From assembly GCA_019649035.1 (NCBI GenBank), contig BMAT01007307.1, positions 10,414 through 49,148 of the forward strand: DNA of 38,735 bases, read 5' to 3'. A program made the translations under genes and the position numbers. The notes beneath the pieces were generated by a model. That model was not told the DNA's origin, ran no database searches, and worked only from the letters and a program-made list of their open reading frames with translations. Source of the stretch: Elysia marginata. Lineage: Eukaryota; Mollusca; Gastropoda; Plakobranchidae. Below are positions 11,801 to 21,999 of this stretch, piece after piece; the stretch's first letter is position 1, and each line of letters opens with the position of its first letter.

Positions 11801-14800
11801 TCATACATCTGATATGAATTGATTAAGAAAAACAAATTTAGGGGGGCTATTTTTTTTTCTTGATTCTCTACCTGTATGTCCAGCCTTATCAGTAAATAAA
11901 TTCTGTTCTTCAGTTTTAACTTATTCCAAATGCATCCAATAGACTGGTGGTTTAAATCAACAAATGCCGTCATTCATGTTTTTTTTTTAGTTAAAAAAGT
12001 ACACGGTACAGAAATAGATCTAGCAATAGAAAACATCCACTTGCGTAGATCTAGACTTAAGCTCCAAGACATAGTAATAATGCCAGCTAAAGAGAAGAAA
12101 ACGTAACATTTCATATAAGAAAGACGGAATAGCGTTGTTTTTCTTTTTTATTACCAGTATATAATTACTTTAGATAAGATCGGGCATAAAATGATGAAGA
12201 AATGCGCTTTGCGTTGGGCCCAATGTTATCGTCGGGAAAAACTAGATCTATCACAGTTGCATTGGGCAGATCGAGCAACCTTGGTGACAAAAACTGCAAA
12301 GAAAATGTTTTCTTTAAAACAGCCATAACTTTCTTTGAGACAAATCAAAATAAGCTTTCAGCATGGGAACAATTCTTGAGTTCTTATCTTTTCCAACTCC
12401 AATAAAAAATATTTTGCGGTGAGCAGAAAATGCGCAATTCATTAGGCTTAGAATCTATCGGTACCCTACTAAAAGGTACATGAAGTGCGATCGGACAAAC
12501 TTGACCCCTGAACTCGCGAGACTTCACGTCAATATTCTCTAATGTGACCAATGAAAAAGCAGGATTACTTCAGCACACCCCCATCTCGTGATAACCGGCG
12601 TCCTTCACCTGCCTGCTTGAGTGGGTAAGGGGCTTGACTCCTGGGCGCCGATTCCTTAGACCTAGAGTCGGGATTTGCCGATCGCATTTCACCATTTTTC
12701 TTGCGTTTAAAATGCCGCTATTCATGAACTACCGCACCGATTTGCATATTCTATACATATTAATAAACAATAACTTTCCTAGAATACAGCTCAAAGTATC
12801 CTCGGAGTGAACGGACCATAGGAAACGAAACAACGGTCTTCAACTTTACGAACTCATATCTCGGCTTCTATGAACCGCATATTGTAAACAAAACAACCAC
12901 GTGAAAGATCGGCATTTCATCTGAATGTATGCCAAGTTTCATAACAATGCGACGATGTTTAGTAGGTCAAACTACGACGTGAACACAACACCCGAAAAAA
13001 GTATGTACCGCGAGAGCGCTGCCTGCTTGTCCTAACCAGTGAGGCTGTCTGGTCGCGTTGCTAGAATGACAAAGATAAGTAGAACAAAGGACGCAGTGAC
13101 ACGGCAGACCGCACAAACTCTTTGTTTACTATAAATTTATTAAGAAAACACAAATTTGTTCTAAATGTCAATGACCTTACCCTTGATCTGTCCAGAAAGA
13201 TCACATCATTTGCATAAGCTATGAGACTTTTCCTATTGAATAGAACCTTTTTTTGAGTTTTAATATCAAACATATCAATTAACCTTCTCTAAATATGATT
13301 GAAAAACCAATGGTTTATTCAGGTTATGCACAATTAAACATGTCTTAAATACACATAATATATGCCATGAAACACACATTACATTGATATACAAAAAATA
13401 AAAGGAAAAAAGAAAACTGGAGTCCCTGAACAGCAGCCAATGTTCTGCCAGGGAAAATCAAAGTGCATTATCTGCAGTGAAAACCGTTTGGGAGTCACTG
13501 CATTTTGATTGTCTCTGGCAGTGTTTATTCCACTACCCTCTGGGCTTGAAATAGATTCACAAAACTTACCCTAAACACCTCCCTTTCTCAAAATTTAAAG
13601 AAAAATAGTTAATAACATTAACAGTTCTCAACATCACACCTTTCAAAGAAGAAAAAGGCCATTGAAGCCCCTGCTATCAACTTGATCCCACATGATAAAA
13701 CTCATATATCTGCTTAATACTTTCATTCCACCAGCTATTTTTGTTTTCTGCTGTCTAACGAGCAGGAGAGAAAAAATGGCTTTGGAAGTAAATGTATTAA
13801 AAAGAAAAAAACAGCATACCATCAGGACTGGAATCTCTGATTCTTCGACTTGGCTTCTGCTTCTGTAAGGTGCTATGGGCTGCTCGCTCGTACTCGCCTG
13901 AACTCTTTGAGTGACTGATTGTCACTGGACAACAGAAAGAAGTAATTAAAGAAGAAGAAAAATGAAGCATAAAATGACAAATAATATGTACATTTTCCTA
14001 AAATGCAACTTATACCTTTATCATTTGTTGTAATCATGAATACAGTCTAATGTGATAATGTGTTCAGTGCATTCTTAACTCAATGAAACGAGAGTTACAA
14101 TTTCCTTCAACTTATTGCCCCAAAACAACCAGTTTGCACATAAATGGCTTGTTTAAGTTAGAACATTAATGAAAGCATTCTTTACTTACTGTGTCGCCTT
14201 TGGGTGGCTTTCTCGGTGTCATACATGGAGCGGTTCGCTTCACTCTTTTGAAACAGCACACTGAAGAAGGTATATTTGGGCAATTAAATTAGCATTGTTT
14301 TAATGATTTCGCTTCCGAATGGCTAATTGGAGATCTGTTAGTTTTATAATCATAGGAAGGTATAATAGTCAATAGCAGCGATAAGTTGATATTGTGTTTG
14401 AAAGAAGATTTCACATTGGTCTCAATGGCTTTTAAATAAGATAGTCTCATGCGACCACGTAAAGCAGTCAAATTTTAATATCATTAAAGCATATATGTCT
14501 CGCATTTTGTGCAACTGAGTCGTAAGTTGAATGGCCTAGTTTTGAAATATATAGGCTTTTAAAGTTGAGAGGGTGTTTAGAAGTCAAATAAAAAAAATTT
14601 TAGATATTGACGCGAAAACCATTTCTTAACAGTTTTCAAAAATAATTGGTGTTGAAATGTTATGCATTATGCACTTAGTTGGTATAGTTGCTTAGGCCTC
14701 AACACCTTTATAGTTGTCTAAACTTTAAATGCTATTTTCTCCCTTTCCGAAATTTCACGATACCTAACCGTGCCGACGTCAAACAGCTATAGCTTCACAC

Positions 14801-17800
14801 AGAAGCATGATAGAGCTTTTCTGTTTGTTGTAGTTGAAAGTAGAGAAAATGAGCTTTTTTAAGGTACCAATATCTTACTACTTTCCAATTTCGACTTAAG
14901 ACTCATTTGGACTGGTTGCAAGACAAATGTTCTATAATTTAAATCTGATCTGAGATGAAATGGTAAGTTAAAAAAAAAAAGTGACAGAGAAAGGATAATT
15001 AATATTTACTGCTAACAGCCACAATAATTCATATCACATTATTTTTCCTTGTAGGAGCAAACATACCTGACAAGTTTTGTTTTGTCTGTAAGGGTTTGTT
15101 TCTTCAACTTAGCAAAGTTGTTTCTCTGTTCCTCCTCATATTTCCTAAGAGAAAGAAACATCTATAGTATATAATCAATTATTTTTTTACACTGGGTTAA
15201 GTAAAGGAGTCTCTGTAAATATGTCAAATAAAAGAATTTTCCCACAAAAGTAAAGCTTTAATTCTTATGTCTACCTGATCAAAGGACTGTTACGTTTTAA
15301 GTGTGATTTGAATTAAGAATGCAAAGTCTGATTCAAACTTAAGTATGAAAAGTATGATTCGTACTTTAGTATGAAAAGTATAATTTGAAGTTTAGTTGAA
15401 AAGTGAGACTTGACCTATCAACTTGAGATTTCACCTAGCTGAGCATCAAGGAAGCTGGTCTAATTTTAGTTACAACAATCGCTTTTTTTTATTCCTTTTT
15501 CCAATAATTTTTCAAATTTGACAAATAAAGCCTTATCTTATTGATCTGATCTGATCACATTATTCATTATCATCACAACAAGGATCATGGTTTTGACGAT
15601 AAAATATATTCTTCCGTAAAAAAAACTTATAGAAAATGTGTTATTTAAGGGCACTGAACTAGCATTGATGATTGGCCCAATCTTGTTCAAATTTGTGTGT
15701 TCATTTAGTATATGAGGCTTAAAAAAAGCGGAAAAACGGAAAATAACGGAAAAATTGCACCCCAAAAGGATAAATCAAACACATGTCTAGTTTTGACATA
15801 CAGGTTTTATAAACTTTCTGATAGTGTTGTATTTTACATACGTAAACAGGTTGAAAAGGCATTTTTTTACGAACTGAAATCTTTCATTAAAAAATTTTTT
15901 TTTTAATTTATCATTTGGCAGATGATTGGTTTCAAATAGAGCTTGCTCAAGGTGATTTGTTCCTTATCTACCTTTGTTGCTTGCAAAATGTATTTTTACA
16001 AATGCTCTATTTTTTTTTTTTTTGCTATCTTTTTTAATCCAGTAAGCTACAAAAAGTAAGACTTTTAAAAAAATTTCATTATGAATTTAAAGGTCAATTC
16101 TGTCAACAAAGTATTAAAGAGCTCAACTTCATAAAATTGCATTTGTTGCAAAAGTTCACGAGTTTAACTTGACAAGTTAAAAAACAAAAAATGAACCAGA
16201 GCTTTTATGTGATAATGTTTCAAGTTGTGACACAATAGTTGTAAATCAGTTTGAAAGAGAGTTGTCCCCAACACTAACACAGAATTGTAAATTGTAAATT
16301 CATAAAACAAAGGCTTATTAGGAATATAATAAAAGAACGTAACCCTATAGACAATAATTTGACAACAAGAGAAAGCCAAAGAGAAACTGACGAAGATACC
16401 TTATTCTCTTCTCCATCGCTTCCTCCTCATGTTTCAGGTAAGCAGAGAGCATTGTCTGAAGGTCTCCAAGCTGTCGCTGCAAAGTGTCGTAAGACTGCCG
16501 AGGGATGGAATCTACACACATGACCACAACCAATAAAACAGAGGTTAGTTTACCATCAACCTCACAAATCAAGAACTATTGGAACAAGAAAGATACAAAT
16601 AGCAGCAAAAAAAAACAAAAAACAAAAAAACAAGCATAGTGGCTGAAAAGTAGCTTTTACATAATGTTTTTGTTAGCTTTTCCTTTTTATTTACATGTAA
16701 AAAAAATTCTAGATCTTCTGAGATTAAAAGATTAAAAAACAACTTTCCTTTAGTCAGCTCTTATGACTTACCAACAATATATTTTTACTTTACTGTAACA
16801 AAATCATAACTTAGGAATGGATTTATTTTCTGTTAAAATTAAATTTGTGTTTGATGATAAAAGTTGATGACATGCCCAATAATAATTTGCGTATATAATC
16901 TAGATTATGAGCTTTATAACTTTGCCTTGGTCGCGCTGTATATTTTTAGCAAATAATGGAACAGTTGACAGACTTCATTGAACCATGTATGGCCAACACA
17001 GAGATGATCATAAAAAACCTGTCAACTTTTATAGTGTTAAATTAAAATGTGGAATCATAAAATACAAGGGTGAGTAAAAAAGTAATGCCTCTTTGTGTGC
17101 TGTGGGGGAATGTTTAGTTTTAATGCATCAAAATGAAGCGTATCTTATGGGGATTAAATTTTTATTTCTCAACATAGTCACCGTCTCTCTCTAAAGTGAC
17201 ATTCCATCGCTTTACAAGGACACGTATTCCAGCCTTGTAAAATTGTGTTGGTTGCTTTTTCAGCCATGTCTTGACTGCATTTCTCACTTCTTCATCATCC
17301 TCATAGTGTTTGCCTCTCAAACTTTCCAAAAGGGTGATACTCAAAGGGAGCCAAATCAGGCGAGTACGATGGATTTGGTAGAGTAGTCCACCCAAATGAA
17401 GCGATTGTCTCCCTTGTTCTGATGTGTTTGAAGAAGGTGTTGTCTCCTTGAGAGTATTCAAGGAGTTTATTGCAAGCATTGATTCTGTAAGTTTTGCGTT
17501 CGTCAGTCAGTTTTCTTCGTACCCAACGGGCACACACTTTGGAAAATCAAAGTGAATCAATAATGTTATGGAAACTTCCAGGGCTAACTTCAACTTTTAC
17601 TGCCAACTCATCAGGACTGATGCATCTATCAGCCCTAATGAGAGCCTCTGCCTTTCTTTGTTGACCGGGTTCACACAAATGGAAGGCCTGCCAGAATAGT
17701 GCTTGTCTGTCAATGTTACAGTTTCCTTCACTTCATCAGTGCCCTTTATGTCATAAATACGCTTCACCCACCTGCGAACATTGCTGTCATCTAAAGTGTT

Positions 17801-20702
17801 GTCCTTAAAACCATTTTTCAATCATTTGTGTATGTTTATGGGTGTTTCTCCTTCAAGAACCAGGAATTCAACCACAGCTCTTTGTTTTAAACGAATGTCC
17901 ATAGGGGCAGCCATTTTGAACTATGCTCAGAAAAACATGGATCAGAATAAAACGAAACAAATTACACCAGTGTTTAGCTATTATGTTAAGCTTCAACTGT
18001 GCAAATTTTGGAATATTTATATTAATAACATTAGGAGCCAGAGCAAAAAAAGGCATTCCTTTTTTACTCACCCTCGTATATCCAGGGAATAAAAGGTTGA
18101 ACAAACGATATGCTAAATAAGGCACTCACCATCTTCCAGCGCTCTGTTCTCAGACTGTTTCAGAACCAACTTGAACATGGGAGAGTAGTCCGCACTCTTC
18201 TTCATGGCTGCTATGACCTCTTCACCTTTCTGTAGAAATACACACAAAAAATTTTAATAAATTGCCTGACATATGGAGTTAACAAATGACACGACTGAAA
18301 ACAAACAAAAGGCAAACTCTAAAAAAAAAAAAGGAAAAAAATTATAATTATGCTGTAATTCATCAGTTTCAGGTCATCAACTGCAATTAAGCAATTTAGT
18401 GTCCAAATGCGTTGAATGTTATAAATTTCAGACCAACCGTATCTAAAGATATAATCTCTTACTCTAAGCTTTGCAACAGCAAACGCTGTACGATAAATAA
18501 CTAATTCTACAAAAATAGATACTACATTTGTACAGTTTTTTAAATGAACAAAGAAGAATATATATTTGAATTCAAAATTTTGTTACAATCAAATCTATGT
18601 TTGCATAATTCATAACCACAAACTGTATAGAAATTATAAACCCCCAGGCTTAAAAGTTATAGATGTTTTAGAATCCTAGCATCAATATTGCACTGAAAAA
18701 AAACCTAGTAAATTTGATAAAGTTGTAAATAATTTTGTCATTCCAAAAAAAGTGAGATAATTTGAAAGTACAAAAAAAAATGTTTCACTTCATGTTATGT
18801 AACTTTTCTACTGCCTATCAGTAAAGGTTCATTAAAATTCAATGTTTGCTGTGACTTCAATACACAGTATCATGACATAAACTATACTAAAAACATCCCA
18901 AACCACAGCTTTAACTAAAAAACATTAAACTTACATTCATATCTGGATTGACAACTACAATTCGGTCTTCAGTGTTAACGCCATGGGTTTGCATGTGACA
19001 CGGAACACAAATATATATAGTCCAGTCTCCATCACGCAATCTCTGCACTAAACACTTATGAACCTGAGAATATAAAAGGGAAAATTTAAAAAGAAATAAA
19101 ACGAATGTAAGTCCAAAGCTAATTGGTGTAAAAAATTAAATAAAGCATTTTTTTCAAATAAATATATTATATGACCTCACAAGACAATGGCTAAAGCAAA
19201 TATTTTCTTCTTTTTTTTTTAATGAGTACAGGAACATGGAATTGAAACAAAGTAGGCCAAATTGGGGAAAAGTATCTGTTTGCTAAATTGCTTGATACCA
19301 TCTTTCCATCACAAACCAATCTTAGGCTTGCTATAAAAAGGTTAAAAAAAAAAAAAAAACATCCCATCCACAGTTTAGAGCTTCAGTCTCCACATGAATG
19401 CAATGCCCACATGAGAGATATTCCATTTACAACTTGGATTTACTCAAAGTTCTAATATCTGTGTCAATTGATGCTTACAAACTGGAAACCTTGGTCGATC
19501 AGCTCCACTGGTTCACAAGCCGGACCTAACGGGCAGTTGTCTAAGGCATCTGAGGCAAAAAAAAGTAAAACATAACTCTAAATATGAGTAGTAGTATTCA
19601 TAATAATAATAATAATAATATCTTAATTTATTTAGCACCTTTTACAACAGAACAAAATCTCAAAGCGCTTCACAAAATAAAAACTAAACAATTTCTTTCA
19701 TACAAGTTTACAAAACATGGCTGACTGATTTTTCAAACAAGTACGTCTTAGAAATGATTTAAATCTAGATATGAGTATCCTCAGAAAGCTTTTAAAATAA
19801 ATTTCGAACATAATATGATATAAAAGTTATGTATATTATCCTAAACTGGAATAAGTCGGTAAAACTAAAAAATGTTTTTATTTGCACAGACACAGATAAT
19901 AACCAGCGAAAATGGTATAGGAAAAGGGCCATTCCATGGAAAAGTCAAACTGACAACTTTATTTTGTTTCTAAAGAAGCTGCCAATTATTCACCACTTTT
20001 TAAAAGTGATAATAGGTTCTTTCATCACAAGTAATTTTTTCAAGCTATATTCATGTCACACGACTGGCAGCCATCTCGAAGTATAGGAGATTCAAGCTAA
20101 TGTTGTAGATTGAAATATGGACAAAACCTTTCCTGGGCATTTAAAAAGTAACTTTTGCTCTTTTAATTTGTCAGGTAAACTTTGCTTTTTGCTTTTATAA
20201 AAAAAAAAATACACACTTTACCCATGGAAATACCTTAAAAACCAAACAAATAAAGTTTCATTATTGATCAAGTTTGTGTGAAGAACTACAAACTGTAAAT
20301 TGAGATTTGCCATATCATCTGCATTGGTTTCCATTACAAGAATATTTTGATTGTATAAATTATAACTATCTGGAATTGCCTGCACTTTATATGTTTTATG
20401 GCAAACATAAAACAAACTTAACTGGAGTTATGAAAAGATTTTTAAAATGTCTGTTGTCAACATGTCATAGAACATTATTAAAGCCCTAAAGGGATACTAA
20501 ATTTGACACTTTAAGTTGACTCCAAAATCATTGATAAAAGCACTGTAACTGAACTAGAACCTTTTTTTTTTAAACCATTATTCAAGAATTAATTAACATT
20601 AACCTAATTTAAAAAAAGGGTTCACAAACCAGCTTTGGCATCTCTGTTTGGTCTTTCTGCATAGATTTTCACATTGAGACAATGGCATGTGTACACAACC
20701 AT
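8684..20702 (-). CDS. AKT1S1: PRAS40/Lobe homologue (proline-rich Akt substrate), 11 coding exons, 395 aa
   Basis: Coding exons in transcript order: 20702-20630, 19549-19479, 19063-18935, 18229-18130, 16511-16400, 15144-15067, 14260-14190, 13924-13820, 10464-10387, 9365-9139, 8827-8684. All introns are GT-AG and every junction keeps phase (1188 nt, 395 codons plus TAA). Residues 1-91 are Cys-rich (CHC at 6-8, CVPC near 67-70). Residues about 125-200 are charged and heptad-like, a likely coiled coil. FTMDG at 248-252 resembles the TOS motif (FVMDE in human PRAS40). SVPISMP near 325-331 aligns with the human SLPVSVP segment that holds mTORC1 site Ser183. RPRQRVNTGDF near 379-389 aligns with human RPRLNTSDF, which holds Akt site Thr246. 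In the known family the protein binds Raptor, inhibits mTORC1 and binds 14-3-3 after Akt phosphorylation; it is cytosolic. The protein is longer than human PRAS40 (256 aa) and lacks its Pro-rich N terminus. Identity rests on the C-terminal motifs and their order; the N-terminal half was not recognised. Confidence 0.88.
9139..9365 (-). CDS. AKT1S1: PRAS40 homologue exon 10 with mTORC1-site-like segment
   Basis: This 227-nt exon encodes residues 273-348. A Gly/Arg/Ser-rich start is followed by MSTSVPISMPQN and an acidic end (FDDEIE). Ser329 in VPISMP aligns with human Ser183 (PVSVP). Just past the donor (GTGAGG at 9138) the intron holds an imperfect GAT-type trinucleotide run at about 9052-9130. 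Confidence 0.88.
9821..10012 (+). repeat. Unnamed interspersed repeat, copy 1
   Basis: Shares with two other sites the order: ATTCTCATGT, AAAATGT, GCACTGAATTGTC, TTGTTCAAATTTG, TTCATTCAGTTTCTC, GGCTTAAAAAAA and GGAAAATAACTGAAAAATGG. The other copies are 15620-15765 (same strand) and 31866-32070 (opposite strand). No ORF, TIR or tRNA-like box was seen. It lies in the intron between exons 10 and 9 of the PRAS40 homologue. Confidence 0.65.
10387..10464 (-). CDS. AKT1S1: PRAS40 homologue exon 9 with TOS-like motif
   Basis: Encodes residues 247-272, beginning VFTMDGFDPEEDDVIDDP. FTMDG followed by an acidic run matches the mTOR signalling (TOS) motif pattern F-x-[hydrophobic]-D. Human PRAS40 has FVMDE in the same relative place, with acidic residues after it. 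In the family this motif contacts Raptor. Confidence 0.85.
11554..11653. other. Assembly gap of exactly 100 N
   Basis: The length is the usual placeholder for a gap of unknown size. The flanks look like two versions of the same sequence (see findings). It lies in the intron between exons 9 and 8 of the PRAS40 homologue. Confidence 0.95.
12580..12700 (+). mobile_element. Possible tRNA-like SINE head in a PRAS40 intron
   Basis: CTTGAGTGGGTAAGGGGCTT resembles an A box of a Leu/Ser-type tRNA, with a GTCGGGATTTGCCGAT B-box-like stretch about 50 nt on. The block before it (CATCTCGTGATAACCGGC) recurs, with one extra triplet, at 1821-1842. The B box is degenerate, so the call is tentative. Confidence 0.35.
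15305..15410. repeat. 26-bp tandem repeat, about four units
   Basis: Units begin GATTTGAATTAAG, GATTCAAACTTAAG, GATTCGTACTTTAG and AATTTGAAGTTTAG and end near GAAAAGTAT. The two middle units are the most alike. It lies in the intron between exons 6 and 5 of the PRAS40 homologue. Confidence 0.7.
15620..15765 (+). repeat. Unnamed interspersed repeat, copy 2
   Basis: Shares GGCACTGAAC, TCTTGTTCAAATTTGTGT, GAGGCTTAAAAAAAGCGG and GGAAAATAACGGAAAAATTG with the copy at 9821-10012. It is shorter and more diverged at its 5' side. It lies in the intron between exons 6 and 5 of the PRAS40 homologue. Confidence 0.6.
16400..16511 (-). CDS. AKT1S1: PRAS40 homologue exon 5, coiled-coil part
   Basis: Encodes residues 125-161, including LQRQLGDLQTMLSAYLKHEE, with leucines spaced as in a coiled coil. 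The helix probably continues into the next exon (15067-15144, KYEEEQRNNFAKLKKQ). Phase 1 at the 5' end and phase 2 at the 3' end agree with both neighbours. Confidence 0.85.
17063..18078 (-). mobile_element. mariner-family DNA transposon with both TIRs and TA duplications
   Basis: The two ends are inverted repeats: CAAGGGTGAGTAAAAAAG at the low-coordinate end (from 17065) and, read on the minus strand from 18076, CGAGGGTGAGTAAAAAAG. They stay alike for about 26 nt with two mismatches. TA flanks both ends (17063-17064 and 18077-18078). The roughly 1.0 kb interior encodes a broken mariner transposase on the minus strand. It lies in the intron between exons 5 and 4 of the PRAS40 homologue, in the same orientation as that gene. 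Confidence 0.92.
17162..17914 (-). pseudogene. Broken mariner transposase
   Basis: The ATG at 17914 opens MAAPMDIRLKQRAVVEF, typical of mariner transposases. Conserved segments follow: SNVRRWVKRI (helix-turn-helix part), SGRPS, ACNKLLEY, TIASFGWT, NPSYSPDLAPFEYH and a YVEK C-terminus. An in-frame TGA occurs early (after INIHK), frameshifts occur near 17600-17650 and 17530, and about 95 codons are missing. The missing part would hold the first two catalytic Asp motifs (GDE and HDNA), and the third Asp (PxDYH) is Glu here. It is therefore non-functional. It is about 251 codons long against about 345 in intact relatives. Confidence 0.9.
18130..18229 (-). CDS. AKT1S1: PRAS40 homologue exon 4, next to the mariner insertion
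   Basis: Encodes residues 92-124 (starts KGEEVIAAMKKSADYSP). The donor GTGAGT begins at 18129. The end of an inserted mariner element is only about 50 nt downstream of this donor in the intron, yet the donor itself is intact. Confidence 0.88.
18935..19063 (-). CDS. AKT1S1: PRAS40 homologue exon 3 with CVPC motif
   Basis: This 129-nt phase-0 exon encodes residues 49-91 and contains WTIYICVPCHMQTHG, a CxxC followed by two His. With the CHC of exon 1 and the CPLGPAC segment of exon 2 it makes a Cys/His-rich N-terminal module. The flanks are consensus: tctcag before the exon and gtaagt after it. Confidence 0.85.
19598..19800 (-). mobile_element. LINE 3' end fragment with ATT microsatellite tail
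   Basis: On the minus strand this reads GTGAAGCGCTTTGAGATTTT, then a GGTGCTAAATAAATTAAGAT segment, then an ATT repeat (19598-19620 on the plus strand). This is the usual 3' UTR and tail layout of CR1/L2-like LINEs. No reverse transcriptase part was found here. It lies in the intron upstream of exon 2 of the PRAS40 homologue. Confidence 0.6.
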
Positions 20703-20728
20703 GGCTACCTCTTGTGTCCCACTGTCTC
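20630..20728 (-). CDS. AKT1S1: PRAS40 homologue, first recognised coding exon and start
   Basis: The acceptor AG lies at 20730-20729 after a pyrimidine-rich tract; the donor GT is at 20629. The ATG at 20702 sits in a strong Kozak context (GCCATGG) and opens with MVVYTCHCLNVKIYAE. The exon also has 26 nt upstream of the ATG with no in-frame stop, so a further upstream coding exon cannot be excluded; the simplest reading is a 5' UTR exon joined here. The CHC motif at residues 6-8 is the first half of a possible metal site. Confidence 0.75.
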
Positions 20729-21248
20729 CTGGAACAGAAAATGTAAGCATTTAAAGGTGAATAAAGTAGCTGGGACAAGCAGGAGCAAGGCTGTGACAAG
20801 ATATAAAGGTCAAAGAGATAGCCAAGGACACCATCATCTCTTATCCATAACTTTCATGTAATATTATTGATATTGTGAATGACAAGTATCTTGGAATCCT
20901 GAAATATAATATATAACTTTTACTTAGCTTTACCATTGCAAATTGTGAAAAAACTAAAGTAAAAAAAAATTTTATTCAAAAGACGACAATGTCAATCTCA
21001 TTAAGCTGCAATTTACCTTAAGAGATTTACTAATTTACTGTTTACATTAAAATGCAGGGGAGTCCTTAAACTTAATAGATTAAATTTATGGATAAAACTA
21101 ACTTTAAGGATATTATTAATTGGTTTCTTTGCCAACTTTCATTTGACCTGAAATTCTGATAATCAGAATTGAATCAGCTGTTCCCTAGCACTTCAACTTA
21201 AGCAGCCTGTTATTCCAGGCTTTCTGAAAGGATTGGTGGAGGATCTAA

Positions 21249-21885
21249 TTATCCATAGTACTCTTGAGAGCATAGGGCACCCACAAACTTCCTCTGTTCA
21301 CATCTGTTCTGGGCGAGCCAATTGAGCTTGCTACATGTCTTCCCTGACTCCACTATTCCACATTCCACTGATCTCCTCCAGGTAACCCGTGGTCTTCCTT
21401 TCTTTCATGCTCGTTGTGGATTCCATGTGACAGCAATCAAAGGATGAGACTGGATGTTGAGATTTGCCCTTAATAAGGACATGTCAAAGCCATCTCCATC
21501 TTCTTTTCTTCACTTCTTCTACAATTGGTTGTATGCCACTTATTTCAGATATTTCCTTGTTGGTAACCCTATGCTCCCATCGAATTCCCAAAATTCTTCA
21601 AAGACACTGCCCCTCAAAACCCCTGAGTTTACTTTCAATCCTTTGGTTGGTTCTTCATCATGTTCATGTCTCTGAGGCATACAGTAAAACAGATCGCACA
21701 TTAAAAAACGGTGAAGGCCATAACTACTCTAGATGTTATCTCCCTATTGATGCTACCATCTGCAATCAGGTAACTTCCAAGATACCGGTACTTAAAATCT
21801 GTGACATTTTCCACATACTTTCCATCAATGAGAACATCACTATTTGATTTTGTGTTGATTAGCCTGCACTGCAGTTGTACATAAG
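21249..21885 (-). pseudogene. RTE-like LINE reverse transcriptase remnant (C-terminal part)
   Basis: Minus-strand translation shows the typical C-terminal order of this non-LTR class: DVLIDGKYVENVTDFKY, YLGSYLIADGSINREITS, LRGFEGQCL, RILGIRWEHRVTNKE, RRWRWL, and a terminal QRKFVGALCSQEYYG followed by a stop at 21251-21249. Several frameshifts and stops interrupt it. It lies upstream of the recognised start of the PRAS40 homologue, possibly in a 5' intron. The clade label rests on motif resemblance only. Confidence 0.75.
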
Positions 21886-21999
21886 GTTATTCTAAAAATG
21901 TTTTTATTCTTATCATCAGATTTCTCTTGCACTCTTCTCTCTGACTGCATATACCTATAAAAGACTTATAATCTCTTTCTACTTGCTTGCAGAAGAGAT

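Noticed and set aside
17781..18092. Plus-strand ORF of 103 residues
   Set aside because: It lies antisense to the mariner 5' part and TIR.
21454..21847. Plus-strand ORF of 127 residues
   Set aside because: It is the antisense of a LINE reverse transcriptase remnant on the minus strand.
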